Shown one piece after another: positions 37,661 through 46,458 of a stretch of 64,000 nucleotides of DNA. Location of the stretch: the NCBI RefSeq assembly GCF_000821085.1, contig NZ_CCXR01000001.1, positions 2,997,001 to 3,061,000 on the forward strand. The letters are read 5' to 3'. This DNA comes from Bacillus sp. B-jedd (GTDB lineage Bacteria > Bacillota > Bacilli > Bacillales > Cytobacillaceae). The position numbers and the translations under genes are program-made. The notes beneath the pieces were generated by a model. It was not told the origin of the DNA and did not search any database. It saw only the letters and a list, made by a program, of their open reading frames with translations. Positions within the stretch are counted from its first letter, which is position 1. Every line of letters begins with the position of its first letter.

Positions 37661-38647
37661 ATGAAGCAAACAAACCCTTTTCCGTTTGCAACGGATGATA
37701 AAAGATATCATACATGGAACTACCATTTGCGCGGCCACTTTGGCCACAAGGTGTTTAAGGTGGCGCTCGATGGCGGTTTCGACTGCCCGAACCGCGACGG
37801 GACGGTTGCCCATGGCGGCTGCACCTTTTGCAGCGCCGCCGGTTCAGGTGATTTTGCCGGGAAACGAGCCGACGATTTGGAGAAACAGTTCCATGAAATT
37901 AGAGAAAAAATGCATACGAAATGGAAAGACGGCAAGTATATGGCCTATTTTCAAGCCTTTACGAATACACATGCCCCAGTCGGAGAATTGCGTGAGAAGT
38001 ATGAAGCTGTCCTGAAACAAGATGATGTTGTCGGGCTTTCAATTGCGACTAGGCCGGACTGCCTGCCTGACGATGTGATCGATTATCTCGCTGAATTAAA
38101 CGAGAGAACGTATCTTTGGGTGGAGCTTGGGCTGCAGACGGTCCATGAGACTACAGCGCAGCTAGTTAACCGCGCCCATGATTTCCAGTGTTATGTTGAG
38201 GGAGTGGAAAAGCTCAGGAAGCACGGAATTCGGATCTGTACCCACATCATTAACGGACTTCCGCTCGAAACAACGGATATGATGCTTGAAACCGCCAGGC
38301 AAGTAGCCATGCTGGACGTCCAGGGAATAAAAATCCATCTCCTTCACTTACTGAAAGGCACTCCGATGGTAAAGCAATACGAAAAAGGCCTAGTGGAATT
38401 CCTGTCATTTGACAATTATGTCAGCCTCGTATGCGACCAGCTTGAAATTTTGCCGCCGGAGATGATCGTTCACCGGATTACCGGTGACGGGCCAATTAAT
38501 CTAATGATCGGGCCGATGTGGAGTGTCAACAAGTGGGAAGTGTTAAATGCGATTGATGCAGAAATGAGGCGCCGGGATAGCTGGCAGGGCAAATTTTTCA
38601 ATAGTGGCCACCCGGTTAGTGCGTTTGAAGGTGAGATTAAGTTATGA
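37661..38647 (+). CDS. mnmL: Radical SAM protein MnmL (YtqA, TIGR01212 family)
   Basis: 328 aa. Radical-SAM barrel; the Fe-S cysteines lie in FDCPNRDGTVAHGGCTFC, the unusual C-x12-14-C-x2-C spacing of this family. YtqA was recently linked to conversion of cmnm5 to nm5 at the tRNA wobble uridine in Gram-positives, and named MnmL; I rely on memory for this. ATG at 37661 has GGGGTGA at ~8 nt; a GTG 12 nt earlier is possible. Followed 16 bp later by mnmM, making a two-gene tRNA-modification unit. Confidence 0.85.
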   Translation: MKQTNPFPFATDDKRYHTWNYHLRGHFGHKVFKVALDGGFDCPNRDGTVAHGGCTFCSAAGSGDFAGKRADDLEKQFHEIREKMHTKWKDGKYMAYFQAFTNTHAPVGELREKYEAVLKQDDVVGLSIATRPDCLPDDVIDYLAELNERTYLWVELGLQTVHETTAQLVNRAHDFQCYVEGVEKLRKHGIRICTHIINGLPLETTDMMLETARQVAMLDVQGIKIHLLHLLKGTPMVKQYEKGLVEFLSFDNYVSLVCDQLEILPPEMIVHRITGDGPINLMIGPMWSVNKWEVLNAIDAEMRRRDSWQGKFFNSGHPVSAFEGEIKL

Positions 38648-38663
38648 TTGAGGGGTTTTCGTT

Positions 38664-39236
38664 ATGAAGCTGGACGGAGTCCTTCCATTCGCCAGGAATC
38701 TGCTTGAAAAAGCTGTGGGCGAAGGCGGAGCAGCTGTTGATGCGACAATGGGAAATGGGCATGACACGCTATTCCTCGCCAAGCTTGTCGGCAGTAATGG
38801 CCACGTATTCGCATTCGACGTCCAGGCTGGGGCGTTGGATGCCACCCGGAAGAGATTGGAAGAGCATGACGCCGAAAAACAGGCAACTCTTCTTCTCGCG
38901 GGCCATGAACAGGCCGCATCGCTCATCCCTAAAAACCTTCATGGCAAAATCAATGGGGCAATTTTTAATCTTGGCTACCTTCCAGGCAGTGATAAGAGTG
39001 TCATTACAAAACCGGGTACTACCATTTCTGCGGTACAACAGCTGCTTGAAATGCTTGCGCCAAAAGGAATTATAGTACTCGTTGTGTACCATGGGCACGA
39101 AGGTGGCGCGGACGAGCGTGACAGCCTGCTTGAATATGTGCGAGGAATTGACCAAAAGTCAGCGCACGTCCTTCAGTACCAGTTCATTAATCAACTAAAC
39201 AATCCGCCGTTTATCATTGCGATCGAAAAACGGTAA
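38664..39236 (+). CDS. mnmM: tRNA methyltransferase MnmM (YtqB)
   Basis: 190-aa class I methyltransferase. SAM motif VDATMGNGHDTLFLA (residues ~24-38), FAFDVQAGAL, and the N-L-G-Y-L-P-G motif (~102-108) in place of NPPY. B. subtilis YtqB methylates nm5s2U34 to mnm5s2U34 in tRNA. SD GAGGGG before ATG. Acts after MnmL in the same path; the genes are cotranscribed. Confidence 0.88.
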   Translation: MKLDGVLPFARNLLEKAVGEGGAAVDATMGNGHDTLFLAKLVGSNGHVFAFDVQAGALDATRKRLEEHDAEKQATLLLAGHEQAASLIPKNLHGKINGAIFNLGYLPGSDKSVITKPGTTISAVQQLLEMLAPKGIIVLVVYHGHEGGADERDSLLEYVRGIDQKSAHVLQYQFINQLNNPPFIIAIEKR

Positions 39237-39254
39237 TACACAATAATTTTAACC

Positions 39255-39295
39255 TAAAACAGGCCCCCGCAAATCAATAGCGGAGGCCTGTTTTC
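39255..39295. terminator. Bidirectional terminator mnmM/ytpB
   Basis: Stem AAAACAGGCC-CCGC with GCGG-GGCCTGTTTT, 8-nt loop; T runs on both strands. It touches the ytpB stop. Confidence 0.85.
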
Positions 39296-40365
39296 TAGTT
39301 TGGCATTACTCTTTGGAAAAGGCGATAGGCTATGCCGTTCATGTAAAAGAAACGGCTGACCGGCCCGCCGTATTTGATGATTTTTTTTGCCAGCCTTCTG
39401 ACTCCGGCTTGGCTGCGGACTTTTTCGTCCGAAAGGTAAATCCCAAGCAGTCCGCGGTTAATCAGCTGATGGAACTGCTGATTCGGCAGCCCTTCGGTAT
39501 GCCTGTCCGCTTCCTCAATGAAATGCATAAGCCGATTGAATAGCTCTTCCTGATTTTGATAATAAAAGCAAAAATTCAAATCTCCGCCTTCCCTATCCTC
39601 TTCCTGGTCGATCAAGTAATCAAGCAGAATGTGAAGCCCCTGGATATACGGGAAATAGCCATTGACGATCCTTTCGGCATCCTCCTTGCAAAAGTCGGAT
39701 CCCAAGGCATAAGAGACGAGGCAGAAGATACCCAGTGTTGAACCGGAACATGCGGAAAATTCATACCATTCCATTTCGGGCAGCCGCTTTTTGTGTCTAG
39801 CAAACCACTCCTTCAGCCTGTTCTCCCGTTCTTCGGGAGTTACATGCTTATGTACCTGTAATTCACTGTAAAAACCACACAGATCAATTAAATGGTCTTT
39901 TATGACCGGATATCTTTCCATCGAACCAAGCACTGATTTGCATGTATTGACAAGCGCCGCCAAGTATCCCCCATCATCGCGGTCTTCCCGTTTGCAATAG
40001 TAATCCCCGTACCTTGGTCCTGGCAAGAGCGCATCAAACATCGCATCATGAAGGCTTGAAAAATCATCCGGATCAAGGGATGTGCTCCTGTCACAGAGAT
40101 TATCGAGATAATCGCTGATCGTTTGGTAGGCGACAATGAATTTGATCGCGGTCCGATATTCATCTTTTGCAATAAGAGCGAGGATGGCCCCGCCTTCACA
40201 ATGGAACGTTTTCGTATCGATGCTTGCCAGCGCCTGTTTCCGCAGTTCCCCATTCGGAATGGCTTCAGCCCTTGTCTTCCAGAAAGAAAGCTCATCCCTG
40301 ACTGCCGGCAGGATTTTTTTATATGTGTTTGCCATTAAGCTGGCCGGTTTAACCGGGATTGCCAT
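39295..40365 (-). CDS. ytpB: Tetraprenyl-beta-curcumene synthase YtpB (large terpene synthase)
   Basis: 356-aa all-helical protein of the DUF2600 large-terpene-synthase family, which cyclises heptaprenyl diphosphate to a C35 monocycle, the precursor of sporulenes or sesquarterpenes. Acidic metal-binding motifs are DYLDNLCDR (~85) and DYLIDQEEDREGGD (~250). ATG at 40365 with AGGTGATGA just before is preferred to GTG/ATG upstream. It follows ytpA by 14 bp, as in B. subtilis. Confidence 0.88.
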   Translation of the reverse strand: MAIPVKPASLMANTYKKILPAVRDELSFWKTRAEAIPNGELRKQALASIDTKTFHCEGGAILALIAKDEYRTAIKFIVAYQTISDYLDNLCDRSTSLDPDDFSSLHDAMFDALLPGPRYGDYYCKREDRDDGGYLAALVNTCKSVLGSMERYPVIKDHLIDLCGFYSELQVHKHVTPEERENRLKEWFARHKKRLPEMEWYEFSACSGSTLGIFCLVSYALGSDFCKEDAERIVNGYFPYIQGLHILLDYLIDQEEDREGGDLNFCFYYQNQEELFNRLMHFIEEADRHTEGLPNQQFHQLINRGLLGIYLSDEKVRSQAGVRRLAKKIIKYGGPVSRFFYMNGIAYRLFQRVMPN

Positions 40366-40378
40366 TCTCATCACCTAT

Positions 40379-41185
40379 TCAGTCTATTACATAGCCAAGC
40401 GAGCGCAACTGGCCGTGGACGAAATCGCGCGCATACTCGAATACATTCGCGCGTTCCGGTTCGTTAAATATTTCATGGTACAGGCCTGGCCACTCTTTAT
40501 ATCTCTTTTCTGAAAGAGGCGCATGATTAAACCAGGTGCTGACCGCCTTTTTATTCACAATCCTGTCGTCTCCTGCCTGCATGACCAGTGCGGGGACGTC
40601 CTGGGTTTCACGGAGGTCTTCAAACGCTTCCTTCATCGCATCCTGCAGCTCACGGTACCACCTGACTGACACCTTTGTCACATAAAGCGTGTCATTTAAA
40701 TCGAATTCCTGGACTTCCTTATTACTCGTGGCCATGTTCACGGTGATGCCCGAGTTCATTTTGAAAGAAGGAAACACCGTATTTAAACCGTAGGAGAGCG
40801 TATTGATGAATTTTGATGGCTGATGGACAAGGCCCAGGCACGGCGAAGACAATATGACTCCCGCCAATGTCATTTTCTCTTTCTGCAAAAGCCGGATCGC
40901 AATCAGCCCGCCCATGCTGTGGCCTAGCAAAAACACAGGCAACCCATACGTATAGGCAGCCTCAAGCCACTCCTTCACTTCATCGAGATATTCATCAAAT
41001 GAATCAATGTGGCCGCGGCTGGCACGCGTTGTCAACCCCTGGCCAGGCAGATCGCCCATGATGACATGAAATCCTGATGTTCGCCACATTTCAATAAGCC
41101 AGCTATAGCGGCGGTGGTGCTCCATCGCGCCGTGCACCATCACAATTACGGCTTTCGCGCCGCCATCTGCTTCCCATTTCCACAT
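40379..41185 (-). CDS. ytpA: Alpha/beta hydrolase, lysophospholipase-like YtpA
   Basis: 268-aa serine hydrolase of the monoacylglycerol-lipase type: oxyanion region VMVHGAMEHHRRY, nucleophile elbow GHSMGG (Ser93), acid in QAGDDRIV and His in GLYHEIFNE. In B. subtilis YtpA is needed to form the phospholipid antibiotic bacilysocin. No signal peptide. SD TAGGAGGAG 8 nt before ATG. Operon with ytpB. Confidence 0.87.
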   Translation of the reverse strand: MWKWEADGGAKAVIVMVHGAMEHHRRYSWLIEMWRTSGFHVIMGDLPGQGLTTRASRGHIDSFDEYLDEVKEWLEAAYTYGLPVFLLGHSMGGLIAIRLLQKEKMTLAGVILSSPCLGLVHQPSKFINTLSYGLNTVFPSFKMNSGITVNMATSNKEVQEFDLNDTLYVTKVSVRWYRELQDAMKEAFEDLRETQDVPALVMQAGDDRIVNKKAVSTWFNHAPLSEKRYKEWPGLYHEIFNEPERANVFEYARDFVHGQLRSLGYVID

Positions 41186-41330
41186 AAACTGCTCCTCCTA
41201 AGCTTGCCTAAACTCACGTTAAAAGTACTATACCACAGAAATCGGTTCGAATAAGCCAATATGCTTTGCAAGTTTCAAACCTTATCTGTACACTTTCAAG
41301 TGAAGGACCATGGCAAAGGGGAGTAATAAA

Positions 41331-41855
41331 TTGATCTATCCGTATAAAGGCAAGTATCCGCAAATCGATGAAACAGCATTCATCGCAGATTTTGTCACTA
41401 TTACCGGCGACGTGGAAATCGGCCCGGAATCCAGCATCTGGTATAATACCGTCATCCGCGGCGACATTGCGCCTACGATCATTGGCAAAAAAGTCAACAT
41501 CCAGGACAACTCCGTCCTCCATCAAAGCCCGGGCAACCCGCTCATACTAGAGGATGAAGTAACAATCGGCCACCAATGCACGCTGCACAGCTGCATTGTG
41601 AGAAAGAATGCCCTTGTAGGTATGGGATCGATCATCCTTGACCGCGCCGAAATCGGCGAAGGCTCGTTTATAGGCGCAGGGAGCCTTGTCCCTCCCGGCA
41701 AAAAAATCCCGCCGGGCACTCTGGCACTCGGCAGGCCGGCAAAAGTCGTCCGCACCCTGACAATCGAAGACATCCAGGAAATGGAGCGAATCACAAAAGA
41801 ATACGCCGAAAAAGCCCAATACTACAAAACCCTTACCCCGGTAATGGATGTATAA
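41331..41855 (+). CDS. ytoA: Gamma-carbonic-anhydrase-like hexapeptide protein YtoA
   Basis: 174 aa. Left-handed beta-helix of hexapeptide repeats, with family signatures WYNTVIRGDIAPTIIGKKVNIQDNSVLHQS, histidines in GHQCTLHSC (metal ligands) and FIGAGSLVPPGK. The gamma-CA branch may bind Zn; activity unproven. I use a TTG at 41331 (M-I-Y-P-Y-K-G) because AAGGGGAG lies 7 nt upstream and the family begins there. An ATG at 41310 would add seven residues. Confidence 0.85.
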   Translation: MIYPYKGKYPQIDETAFIADFVTITGDVEIGPESSIWYNTVIRGDIAPTIIGKKVNIQDNSVLHQSPGNPLILEDEVTIGHQCTLHSCIVRKNALVGMGSIILDRAEIGEGSFIGAGSLVPPGKKIPPGTLALGRPAKVVRTLTIEDIQEMERITKEYAEKAQYYKTLTPVMDV

Positions 41856-41889
41856 ATTTTTGAGGAAACTTTTATTTTGGCAAAAACCA

Positions 41890-42020
41890 GTTGATTGAAG
41901 CGCAAGGCCGTAGACTCCTACGGGGTGAAGCGGCAAGTGGAGACTCCACAGGCGGCAAAGCGCCGAGGAGGCTCCTCTGTCGCTCCGTGGAAAGCGAAGT
42001 GCCGTGAGCGAAAATCAACC
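41890..42020 (+). repeat. Palindrome-ended Bacillaceae repeat, copy 1 (divergent)
   Basis: Begins GTTGATTGAAGCGCAAGG, then GTAGACTCCT..GTGGAGACTCC..GAGGAGGCTC..GGAAAGCGAAGTG, and ends GAAAATCAACC. Ends are inverted (GTTGATT/AATCAAC). Same architecture as the copies at 48448-48580 and 60297-60482, but with more differences. No coding function. Confidence 0.85.
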
Positions 42021-42075
42021 GCTTCGTACAGATACAAAAAAAATAATAGATTTACCTTATATAACCACACAACTC

Positions 42076-42113
42076 AAAAAGCTCCCCGGAAGAAACATAA
42101 CCGGGGAGCTTTT
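42076..42113. terminator. Bidirectional terminator ytoA/asnB
   Basis: 13-bp stem AAAAGCTCCCCGG/CCGGGGAGCTTTT, 11-nt loop, A/T runs on both sides. Confidence 0.88.
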
Positions 42114-42121
42114 CTAATAGC

Positions 42122-44011
42122 TTAATTCATCGCTTGAAAAGACTTTTCCGTTCCAAACGAATATTTCTCTTCCACATAAACCTGATGCCAAACCATAAAC
42201 ATCAGCACAGTCCAAATCTTACGGCTATTATCCGCCTTGCCGAGGCAATGCTCATCCAGCAATTTCAGCAAATACTGCTTATTGAACAGATGATCCGTAT
42301 TGCTTTCGCGGATGATATCTTTTGCCCACGTATTCATTTCGTCCTTTAGCCAGTGGCGGATCGGAACAGGGAATCCGAGCTTTTTCCTGTCCAGGACATG
42401 CGCAGGGACAAAGCTTTCAGCTGCTTTCCGCAAAATATACTTCGTTGTTCCGTTGGCCGTCTTCAAATCGGACGGGATTCTGGATGCAACCGAGAACACT
42501 TCCTTATCAAGGAACGGAACTCGGAGCTCAAGCGAGTGGGCCATCGTCATCTTATCTGCTTTCAGAAGGATATCGCCCCGCATCCACGTATGGATATCAA
42601 TGTACTGCATCCGGTCGACTGGGTTATAGCCTTCACTTTCGGCATAGAGTTTTTTCGTGATATCTGTGAAATCCAGGCCTTCCCTATAAACATTCAACAG
42701 CTCGCGCTTTTCTTCTTCGGTATACATTTTTGCATTCCCGATATAGCGTTCCTCCATCGGTGTGACTCCGCGCTCAATGAAGCTCTTTCCCTTCGTGCCC
42801 TCCGGCATCATGCCGGCAATCCCCTTCAAAAGGACCTTCCCGACCCGAGGGATTTTATTGAACATCTTTAGGTCGCCTGGTTCGCGGTAAATGTTATAAC
42901 CGCCGAATAGCTCATCGGCGCCTTCACCTGAGAGGACGACTGTAACATGCTTCCTGGCTTCGCGCGCGACGAAGTATAAAGGCACGCAAGCCGGGTCTGC
43001 GAGCGGGTCATCCATATGCCATATAATTTTCGGAACTTCCGCCATATATTCTTCAGGAGTAATTACGTAGCTGATGTTTTCAACGCCAAGCTTGTCGGCG
43101 GTTTCTTTTGCCACATCAATTTCACTGAATCCATTCCGTTCAAAACCGACGGAGAATGTTTTGATGGATGGATGAAATTCTTTGGCGATCGAAGCGATAA
43201 TCGAAGAATCGATGCCGCCTGAAAGGAAAGAACCGACCGGTACATCGCTTCGCATATGAATTTTGACAGAATCGAATAAAACGTCCCTGATTTCTTTGAC
43301 GAATTCATCCTCAGACCTTAACACAGGAGAGAAATTCGCTTTCCAGTAACGCTTGATTTCCATTTTCCCGCCGGCTTTTTTCGTAAAGTAATGGCCAGGC
43401 TCAAGCTTATGGATGCCCTCGGTCATCGTTTCCGGCTCGGGAACGAATTGATACGTCAAATAATGCTGCAGGGAATCATAATTGAGTTCATCCTTGTCTA
43501 TTGCCATCAGGATACTCTTTTTCTCCGAAGCGAAGAAAGTCCGGCCTTCATTTTCATAATAGAAAAATGGCTTAATTCCGAAATGGTCACGGGCGCCAAA
43601 CAATGTTTTTTCTTGCTTATCCCAAATAACGAACGCGAACATGCCGCGCAGTTTTGTAACCGCCTTTTCCTTCAGGTGGCTATATAGGGCGATAATTACT
43701 TCGGTATCAGAGCTTGTCGCAAAAGTAAGGCCCTCTTTCAGGAGTTCCTCGCGGAGCTCTACATAGTTGTAGACCTCGCCGTTAAAGATGATCCAATAAC
43801 GCTCATTTTCGTATGTGAGCGGCTGGGAGCCGCATTCAAGGTCAATGATGCTCAAACGCCTGAATCCAAATTGGACATGCTCGTCATAATAATAGCCCGC
43901 ATCATCCGGGCCACGGTGGGTGATAATATCATTCATGCTTGTAAAAAGCTGTTTATCTTCGTCTTTAAAGTTCTTTTTCTCTTCATGCACACAGCCAATA
44001 AAACCGCACAT
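42122..44011 (-). CDS. asnB: Asparagine synthase (glutamine-hydrolysing) AsnB
   Basis: 629 aa. N-terminal class II glutaminase with catalytic Cys2 (MCGFIG) and C-terminal synthetase with PP-loop SFLSGGIDSS (~262). It forms amides from aspartate with glutamine; B. subtilis AsnB is reported to amidate meso-diaminopimelate in peptidoglycan. Located beside metK as in B. subtilis. ATG with AGGTGA ~9 nt upstream. Own terminator. Confidence 0.93.
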   Translation of the reverse strand: MCGFIGCVHEEKKNFKDEDKQLFTSMNDIITHRGPDDAGYYYDEHVQFGFRRLSIIDLECGSQPLTYENERYWIIFNGEVYNYVELREELLKEGLTFATSSDTEVIIALYSHLKEKAVTKLRGMFAFVIWDKQEKTLFGARDHFGIKPFFYYENEGRTFFASEKKSILMAIDKDELNYDSLQHYLTYQFVPEPETMTEGIHKLEPGHYFTKKAGGKMEIKRYWKANFSPVLRSEDEFVKEIRDVLFDSVKIHMRSDVPVGSFLSGGIDSSIIASIAKEFHPSIKTFSVGFERNGFSEIDVAKETADKLGVENISYVITPEEYMAEVPKIIWHMDDPLADPACVPLYFVAREARKHVTVVLSGEGADELFGGYNIYREPGDLKMFNKIPRVGKVLLKGIAGMMPEGTKGKSFIERGVTPMEERYIGNAKMYTEEEKRELLNVYREGLDFTDITKKLYAESEGYNPVDRMQYIDIHTWMRGDILLKADKMTMAHSLELRVPFLDKEVFSVASRIPSDLKTANGTTKYILRKAAESFVPAHVLDRKKLGFPVPIRHWLKDEMNTWAKDIIRESNTDHLFNKQYLLKLLDEHCLGKADNSRKIWTVLMFMVWHQVYVEEKYSFGTEKSFQAMN

Positions 44012-44206
44012 TTAGTCGTTCACCTACTCCGATCATTGCTATTTAAAGTCTATTTTTGGCAAAGCTTCCACCATCCAAAACTTGCACCATTTTATACTAC
44101 CATTTTTCTATAGGAAATTGCACTTTGAGCTATAGGAAAATTCATCCTCCAGATGAATTTTGTGCAAATCCGCCCTGTTGATTATCCATTCCTTACAATA
44201 TGACGG

Positions 44207-44246
44207 AAAAAGAAAACGGGAGTTACATTATAAAATGCAACTCCCG
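44207..44246 (-). terminator. Terminator of metK
   Basis: Stem CGGGAGTT/AACTCCCG continued by CAT/ATG pairs, then TTTTCTTTTTC on the minus strand. Confidence 0.85.
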
Positions 44247-44253
44247 TGTCCGA

Positions 44254-45453
44254 TTATTGTTTTGCCTGGCTTTTAAGGGCTTCAGCTTTATCAGTACGTT
44301 CCCATGGAAGGTCGACATCGATGCGGCCGAAGTGGCCATAGGCCGCTGTTGCCCTGTAAATAGGGCGGCGGAGGCCAAGCATGTTAATGATGCCTGCTGG
44401 GCGAAGGTCAAAGTTATTCTCAATCAGTTCAACCAGAACCTCTTCGCTCACAGTTCCTGTTCCAAATGTATCAACAGAGATGGATACCGGGCGGGCGACA
44501 CCGATTGCATAGGCAAGCTGGACTTCAACTTTATCAGCGAGGCCTGCGGCAACGATGTTTTTCGCCACATAACGCGCCGCATAGGCTGCGGAACGGTCAA
44601 CCTTAGTCGGATCTTTTCCGGAGAAAGCGCCGCCGCCATGGCGCGCATAGCCGCCATAAGTATCAACGATGATTTTGCGGCCAGTCAAGCCCGCATCCCC
44701 CTGCGGTCCGCCGATGACGAAACGGCCCGTCGGGTTGATGAAATATTTCGTCTTATCATCAATCAGCTCCTTTGGTACTACCGGGCCGATGACGTGTTCT
44801 TTCAGATCGCTCTGGATTTGCTCAAGTGTCGCTTCAGGACCATGCTGGGTAGAAATAACGATTGTATCAATCCGGACAGGCTTATTGTTTTCATCATATT
44901 CTACCGTCACCTGTGTTTTTCCATCCGGGCGAAGGTATGGGAGTGTTTCATTCTTGCGTACTTCTGTCAGCCTGCGGGCAAGCTTGTGAGCCAGTGAAAT
45001 TGGAAGAGGCATCAGCTCCTCGGTTTCATTGCAGGCAAAGCCGAACATCAAGCCTTGGTCTCCCGCGCCGATTGCTTCAATTTCCTCATCGGACATGCTT
45101 CCTTCACGGGCTTCGAGCGCCTGGTCGACACCCATTGCGATATCCGCTGATTGCTCGTCAATTGACGTAAGTACTGCGCATGTGTCTGCATCAAAACCGT
45201 ATTTTGCACGTGTATATCCAATCTCACGGATTGTCTCACGGACAATTTTCGGAATGTCAACATAAGTTGAAGTCGTAATTTCTCCCGCAACAAGCACAAG
45301 CCCTGTCGTTACGGAAGTTTCTGCCGCGACACGGGCATTAGCGTCCTGCGCCAGGATGGCATCTAAAATTGAATCAGAAATTTGGTCACAGATTTTATCT
45401 GGATGACCTTCGGTTACCGATTCAGAAGTGAACAAACGGCGTTTTGATGGCAT
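44254..45453 (-). CDS. metK: S-adenosylmethionine synthetase
   Basis: 399-aa enzyme forming SAM from methionine and ATP in the cytosol. N-terminal [15 protein letters not shown] (16-24), [10 protein letters not shown] and the P-loop-like [17 protein letters not shown] are intact. ATG at 45453 follows AGGAGG at 8 nt; the frame is open 29 codons more but overlaps the leader. The SAM riboswitch upstream gives feedback by its own product. Confidence 0.97.
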   Translation of the reverse strand: MPSKRRLFTSESVTEGHPDKICDQISDSILDAILAQDANARVAAETSVTTGLVLVAGEITTSTYVDIPKIVRETIREIGYTRAKYGFDADTCAVLTSIDEQSADIAMGVDQALEAREGSMSDEEIEAIGAGDQGLMFGFACNETEELMPLPISLAHKLARRLTEVRKNETLPYLRPDGKTQVTVEYDENNKPVRIDTIVISTQHGPEATLEQIQSDLKEHVIGPVVPKELIDDKTKYFINPTGRFVIGGPQGDAGLTGRKIIVDTYGGYARHGGGAFSGKDPTKVDRSAAYAARYVAKNIVAAGLADKVEVQLAYAIGVARPVSISVDTFGTGTVSEEVLVELIENNFDLRPAGIINMLGLRRPIYRATAAYGHFGRIDVDLPWERTDKAEALKSQAKQ

Positions 45454-45625
45454 CTGAATTCCTCCTGTTATCTTTATAAATGAGGCGGGCTTCCTGGTTC
45501 TTTTCCGTCCTGCCGCCAACCTCGGTTTCACGGTACTCATTTCCCTAAGTAGTATGAAGTAAACATTAGGTTTTTATGAATGGCTCATCACTGACCATGC
45601 TGATTAGTAAGGCGTTGCAGCCAGA

Positions 45626-45797
45626 TAAAAAACCTTTCCTGCCTGAGGAAAGGTTTGTCTTTTTGCTTCCGCCTTTCGCTCTTATCGTTCAAGGCTAACG
45701 CCTTGCGTCAGGTTTGGCACCTTTGCCCAGGAAAATTCCTGTAAAGCAGGTTGCCGGGTTTCATAGGGCCTGTCCCTCCACCGGCTCAGGATAAGAG
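45626..45797 (-). promoter_or_regulatory. SAM-I riboswitch (S-box) of metK
   Basis: On the minus strand the aptamer runs 45797-45679: P1 arm CTCTTATC, GGTGGAGGGA, GGCCC..TGAAACCCGGCAACC, AAGGTGCCAA and the closing GATAAGAG are all canonical. The terminator AAACCTTTCC/GGAAAGGTTT with T run is at 45626-45656. High SAM should stop metK transcription. Confidence 0.96.
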
Positions 45798-45816
45798 AGT
45801 ATCCGTTCAAGGTAAA

Positions 45817-45844
45817 ATCATACCATACTGCGGATGCATGTCAA
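45817..45844 (-). promoter_or_regulatory. Promoter of the metK S-box transcript
   Basis: TTGACA, 16-nt spacer, TATGAT on the minus strand, 20 nt before the aptamer. Confidence 0.75.
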
Positions 45845-45884
45845 TGAATTTTTTTCGCACAAATAAATCAGCTTTCATACCATT

Positions 45885-45912
45885 TTGCCCATGCTTTTAT
45901 GGGTGCTATAAT
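45885..45912 (+). promoter_or_regulatory. Promoter-like sequence facing away from metK
   Basis: TTGCCC, 16-nt spacer, TGC-TATAAT (extended -10) on the plus strand. It points antisense into the DCC gene and on towards pckA; no plus-strand gene begins for 540 bp. Confidence 0.4.
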
Positions 45913-45958
45913 TAAACCGCAAATCTTAAATCAATTGGTTCGGTTCCACTGGATCTGC

Positions 45959-46333
45959 TTAAAGGGAGCAGCTGCCATTTGTACATTCCCTGCCCATCCA
46001 TTTGAATCGGTTCCTTGCGACCCAGCGGTAAAAAGGATTGCCAAGATAACCGGCAAACGGCAGGTGCAGCAATAGGGCCGGCAGGAATGTGAGCGGGAAC
46101 TGAAGGAGCAATTTCCTCATTGCATAAAACCCTTTAAAAACCCGGCCTTGTTCATCTAGCAGGTGTAATTCCCTGCGGAGGTCGGCAGCCCTGAAGGAAG
46201 GCTTTCTCCCTTCATGTTCATATTGCTGCAATGATATCCAGCTGACTCTATTCAACCAGTCCAGTTTTTGTGACTTCGCTTTAGATTTCAGGCAAAGGAC
46301 ACAATTGCCATCATAAAGGGCTACATACTTCAT
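45959..46333 (-). CDS. DCC-family thiol-disulfide oxidoreductase-like protein (DUF393)
   Basis: 124 aa. N-terminal thioredoxin-like motif DGNCVLCLKS (Cys pair at ~11/14) after MKYVALYDG, then a hydrophobic C-terminal half, ending RECTNGSCSL. The family name comes from its D-x-x-C-x-x-C signature; activity unproven. ATG at 46333 with GGAGGG 8 nt upstream. Monocistronic, divergent from pckA. Confidence 0.8.
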   Translation of the reverse strand: MKYVALYDGNCVLCLKSKAKSQKLDWLNRVSWISLQQYEHEGRKPSFRAADLRRELHLLDEQGRVFKGFYAMRKLLLQFPLTFLPALLLHLPFAGYLGNPFYRWVARNRFKWMGRECTNGSCSL

Positions 46334-46396
46334 TGGCCGTCCCTCCAAAAAAAAGTGAGATTTGCAGGTTATTAGTATAGACCAATTGAACGATTG

Positions 46397-46405
46397 TGCT
46401 ATACT
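46397..46405 (+). promoter_or_regulatory. Extended -10 promoter candidate for pckA
   Basis: TG-C-TATACT, 54 nt before the start codon; no -35 match at 17 nt. Confidence 0.45.
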
Positions 46406-46458
46406 ATTTAAGAATGTAATACGGATGAAAAAACAAAGGATAAAGGGGAAATCATTAC

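Noticed and set aside
44200..44997. 265-codon plus-strand frame opposite metK
   Set aside because: Antisense shadow; metK on the other strand is complete and conserved.
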